A stretch of 64,000 nucleotides of DNA, from the NCBI GenBank assembly GCA_001598975.1, contig BBXU01001957.1, forward strand, positions 62,001 through 126,000, given 5' to 3'. The stretch comes from Parachlorella kessleri (lineage: Eukaryota > Chlorophyta > Trebouxiophyceae > Chlorellales > Chlorellaceae). The notes below the pieces were generated by a model. The model made no database searches and was not told the DNA's origin. It saw only the letters and a program-made list of their open reading frames with translations. The position numbers were made by a program, and so were the translations under genes. Positions within the stretch are counted from its first letter, which is position 1. Each line of letters starts with the position of its first letter. Positions 61,092 to 64,000 of this stretch are shown in pieces.

Positions 61092-62350
61092 GTGGCTTGG
61101 TGGGGTCTATGTTTCTGGGCGAGCCGGGGCCCAGGTGCCTCTATATCATGTAGCATAGACTTCAAGGCGAGTTTCAAAGCACCCGCAAAGTTCTGTCTAC
61201 TATGCTTACTATTATGACACCTATCAAGTTTATATGGCTGACTGGCTGCTGAAGTGACAGTATGCTCGGTTGCTAGGACGGCAATGGAGTGCTTTCCTGG
61301 AGTTGTGACTTTCCTGACCCGGGTATTCCACCAGCATTCCCTCATCAATCAGCACTCACTGCAGCTGGAAGCTGCCATTGCAGCTGGAGCCCGTGTAACC
61401 TTGTATGCGCCCTGGTACTTTAGAATCTGTGACCTGCACGTGCATGCTTGATTTCAGCTGATCAGTCTTGGTTCATGTCTTGACAAACCTGCGTCCTATT
61501 GATGTAGCTTTCCCCAGCTTCTTCAACCAGCACGGTGTGGTGTGATTATATGCTTGATGCCATTAGGATTCCTGGGCTGCACAGCTCAAGGGTTGTCTTT
61601 GGAGATTCACTATTTGAAAACCTTGAAAAGGGTTGCTTCCAGTATGCATTACCCTTGGGCTCACGGATTGTTTGCGGGTCATGACCTTACTCTACCGGTG
61701 GTCGTCTGGCAATGACAGCCACCTGTGATGCAGTTTTCAATATTTGTAAAGACAGGAACTCGTGCGTATTAGAGACAAGCCAGCCAGAGAGTTTCTGATG
61801 TCTCCTCCTGTCGCCACCCCTTGAAATGGGAGCTCTATTGGAGGATTGCACCTTGAGACTCACTACTGTAGAAAGTTAACGGCTTCCCAGCTCCATACCA
61901 GAGGTGGGTAGACTTTTTTTATAATGAATAGTTCTCGGGGAGTCTACCTCTATGAGAAAGCTTAGCAGTAGGACACCCAACCCCCTGTAGCTGCTGTGTC
62001 ATGGGCTTATCGACCCCCACCACCAGGGTCAAACGAGCTGGAACAGCATCCCTTGCCACCTCGGAATGTCCCCTGCCATCCGATCTGCTCCCAAACCTCT
62101 TCTTGCCATCCTCATATTGAGACCCATCAAAGAACTGGCCACGGACTGAAGTGGCGTGTCGATACGACTCTACTACTTGCTCACTGCACAGTAGCCCCAA
62201 GGAAGCATTGCCCGCTCTGGCATTATAGATAGACGGTCCGTGCCTGAAAGCCACTGCTTTAATCTTGCGGCGGGGCTGGATAAGATGTGGTGCAACTCGC
62301 CCAGCCATGCTGGAGGTTGTAGAGAAGGGAAGCAGACATTGTCTAGGAAG
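61092..62350. other. Flank between the B3-like and MFS genes, with an unassigned minus-strand ORF
   Basis: TGTAA at 61394-61398 is a possible poly(A) signal of the B3-like gene. A 129-codon minus-strand open frame at 61919-62308 (RGQFFDGSQYEDGKKRFG, LTLVVGVDKPMTQQLQG) ends in a stop followed within a few bases by a run of seven A. No family was recognised. It may be a decayed mobile element, or chance. Confidence 0.3.
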
Positions 62351-63822
62351 ATGCTGCCACAGAGATTAGTCTTAGCAGATATCAGGTGAGTCCTGCGTTG
62401 CAGCCGGGGTTTGGTCTTCTTCAGGATGGCCTTCTGGGCAACCCGGGTTAACCCGTTGTTTTGGTTGTCTGCAGGCGGCCTATGCCGCAGCGTCCAGCTG
62501 GCCTGCTGCCACCACGTCCCTCAGCTCCAGCGCTGCGCTTTGTAAAGCAGGTGAGCTCGGTAGAGAGTGTACACTAGTGAGCAACCAGAGGTGCAGCCGC
62601 CTTGACAACAGTATGCCGGAGGGCCTATCAGGTCAGATGTGTCGGCGTCCTGCAAGGTATGACCTCGTCAAAGAGCGCTCAAGGTATTTGCAATTTGATC
62701 GTCCATTTTGCTACCACTGCAGGGGTTAGGTAGGCGAAGCTCTGCCAGGCCGCCTCCTGTCTCTGCAAACTTCTTGGGGGGCGACGGAGGAGAGCAGGTG
62801 TTGAACAAGAGCGGCCTTAGTAGGGACGATGACTACGCGGTGAGCACCTCTAACGGTCAAGTTGCTTTGTCTCTGTCTCTCTTCCCTCTTGCTTAGGCTG
62901 GTTCCCTTGGCACAGTTGCTTGTTAGGCGAGCTTGGATAGCGCGACTTCGGCTCAGTCACAGCCATAGGTGGCTTGCTTACTGCATTGTACCACACATGT
63001 TATCTTGCAGGGTTCAGCCTCGGCAGCGACAGGCAGTGACGAGGTTGGCTGGAAGCGGCGGTGGACCATCGTGCTTATGACAACCTGTGCTTTCCTATTA
63101 TGTAACTTAGATCGGTAAGTGCCATCAGGTGTGACATGAGCTGAGTGACAGGCTCGCCAGTGACTGTACTTGATCTGCTTGCAAAGCATGTCCATGGCAA
63201 GCAATTACGAGACTGACTGTACAGGAAATGTGTGCTGCAGGGTGAATATGTCAGTTGCCATCTTGCCGATATCACAGACCTTCCAGTGGTCAAGTGCGAC
63301 AGTTGGGCTGGTCCAGTCATCATTCTTCTGGTGGGTTCTCAAGGTCGACCAGCTGCGAACATGGCCTATGCCTGTGAATTGGGCAGCTATACCAAGCCCT
63401 TGTTTGCAAGCTTACCGTCGTCAGCGCCACAACCGGCTTTTCAAGCGCGCTGCGCTTTGCAGTCGGGACAGCTGCTGCTGCTGCTGCTGAGCCGACAAAT
63501 TTGCGGGCCCCTGCTGCGGCTTGCTGGTTAGGCTGCAGCACAAGCTCGTACTCTCACCAAGCCGGGGCAGGCCCAGACGTGGCAAAGCGTAAACTGGCGT
63601 GCGCTGCAGGGGCTACCTGCTCACGCAGGTCCTGGGAGGCGTGTGGGCTGACAAGTATGGCGCCAAGCGGGTGCTTGGCTTTGGCGTGCTGTGGTGGTCT
63701 GCGGCCACCATGCTGACCCCCGTGGCAGCGCAGATCAGCCTGCCGCTGCTCCTGGCGGTGCGCATGTGTATGGGCGTCGGCGAGGGCGTGGCCATGCCAG
63801 CCATGAACAACATGCTGTCAAA
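62351..63822 (+). CDS. ANTR/PHT4-like MFS anion (phosphate) transporter, plastid (3' partial)
   Basis: Six exons are in the window: 62351-62385, 62475-62550, 62723-62839, 63011-63114, 63241-63330, 63610-63822, about 211 codons; the gene runs past position 64000. Residues 1 to about 80 are rich in Pro, Arg, Ser and Ala, as in a transit peptide. The MFS core follows: WTIVLMTTCAFLLCNLDR (TM1), VNMSVAILPIS, SATVGLVQSSFFWGYLLTQV, the MFS loop motif GGVWADKYGAKRVLGFG, WWSAATMLTPVAAQ, and MGVGEGVAMPAMNNMLSK. This is the characteristic sequence of plant PHT4/ANTR proteins, Na+- or H+-coupled phosphate/anion carriers in plastid membranes, related to vesicular glutamate transporters. The first exon (MLPQRLVLADIR) is short but in phase; the ATG in exon 2 at 62483 is an alternative start. 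Confidence 0.92.
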
Positions 63823-64000
63823 GTGAGTTTGACACAGCACGCGGCTGTCATTTGAACAGCGGCATGCGCCCTGGCGTGGAGCAGGGCCTGGTGGTGTCTG
63901 GCAGGTAGCCTGCATCGGGCCATCAGCGCCGAATGTAATTGCATGAAGCGAAGACCTGCCCTCCCTGTCTGATAGTTCTGGCCTTGGGGCAGGCCATGAC

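Noticed and set aside
1..64000. tRNA, rRNA, CRISPR arrays, intact transposase or reverse transcriptase genes
   Set aside because: No cloverleaf-like gene, rRNA segment, spacer array or element protein motif was recognised on either strand by eye; a covariance-model search would be the decisive test for small RNAs.

Overview
The window looks like nuclear DNA of a green alga (Chlorophyta, probably Chlorophyceae-like). Genes are split into many short exons with GT-AG introns and a few GC-AG introns. CAG/CTG runs are frequent and encode Gln, Ala or Ser tracts. The putative poly(A) signal TGTAA follows some stops. Several genes encode plastid proteins of plant/algal type: glycerate kinase, SufA/IscA, TatC, a fused 3-dehydroquinate dehydratase/shikimate dehydrogenase and an ANTR/PHT4-like transporter. 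All gene models were built by hand-joining exons so that reading phase stays consistent and family motifs are preserved. No transcript evidence was available.

Layout: 1-2959 (+) D-glycerate 3-kinase, 5' end missing; 3578-4704 (-) plastid SufA/IscA; 4881-5235 a fold-back element and interspersed repeats; 7204-10791 (-) DHH1/DDX6-type DEAD-box helicase; 11124-13833 (+) plastid TatC, sharing a 332-bp divergent promoter with the helicase; 14756-17204 (-) a secreted papain-family protein with Ser in place of the catalytic Cys; 18148-23292 (-) a decayed copy, and 24428-32272 (-) the intact copy, of a large membrane J-domain protein with a Jiv90 domain; 32543-35311 (+) proteasome lid subunit RPN12, 270 bp from the J-protein start; 35763-43524 (-) a large Gln/Ala-rich ePHD+PHD chromatin-type protein; 46212-48648 (-) an RWP-RK factor; 49515-54831 (-) the bifunctional shikimate-pathway enzyme; 56861-61091 (+) a Gln-rich protein with a B3-like DNA-binding region; 62351-63822 (+) the start of an ANTR/PHT4-like MFS transporter that runs off the window.

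The genes do not form an operon-like system. Themes are plastid metabolism and biogenesis (glycerate kinase of photorespiration, Fe-S assembly, Tat export, shikimate synthesis, anion transport), protein and RNA quality control (J-protein, RPN12, DHH1) and transcription/chromatin regulation (ePHD/PHD, RWP-RK, B3-like). The most unusual items are the Cys-to-Ser papain homologue, the tandem J-protein pair in which one copy lost its central membrane exons and carries a frameshift plus a nonsense codon, the composite architecture of the intact J-protein (PIH/CS-like + TPR-like + several membrane spans + J + Jiv90), and a near-perfect 70-bp palindrome inside a repeat family.
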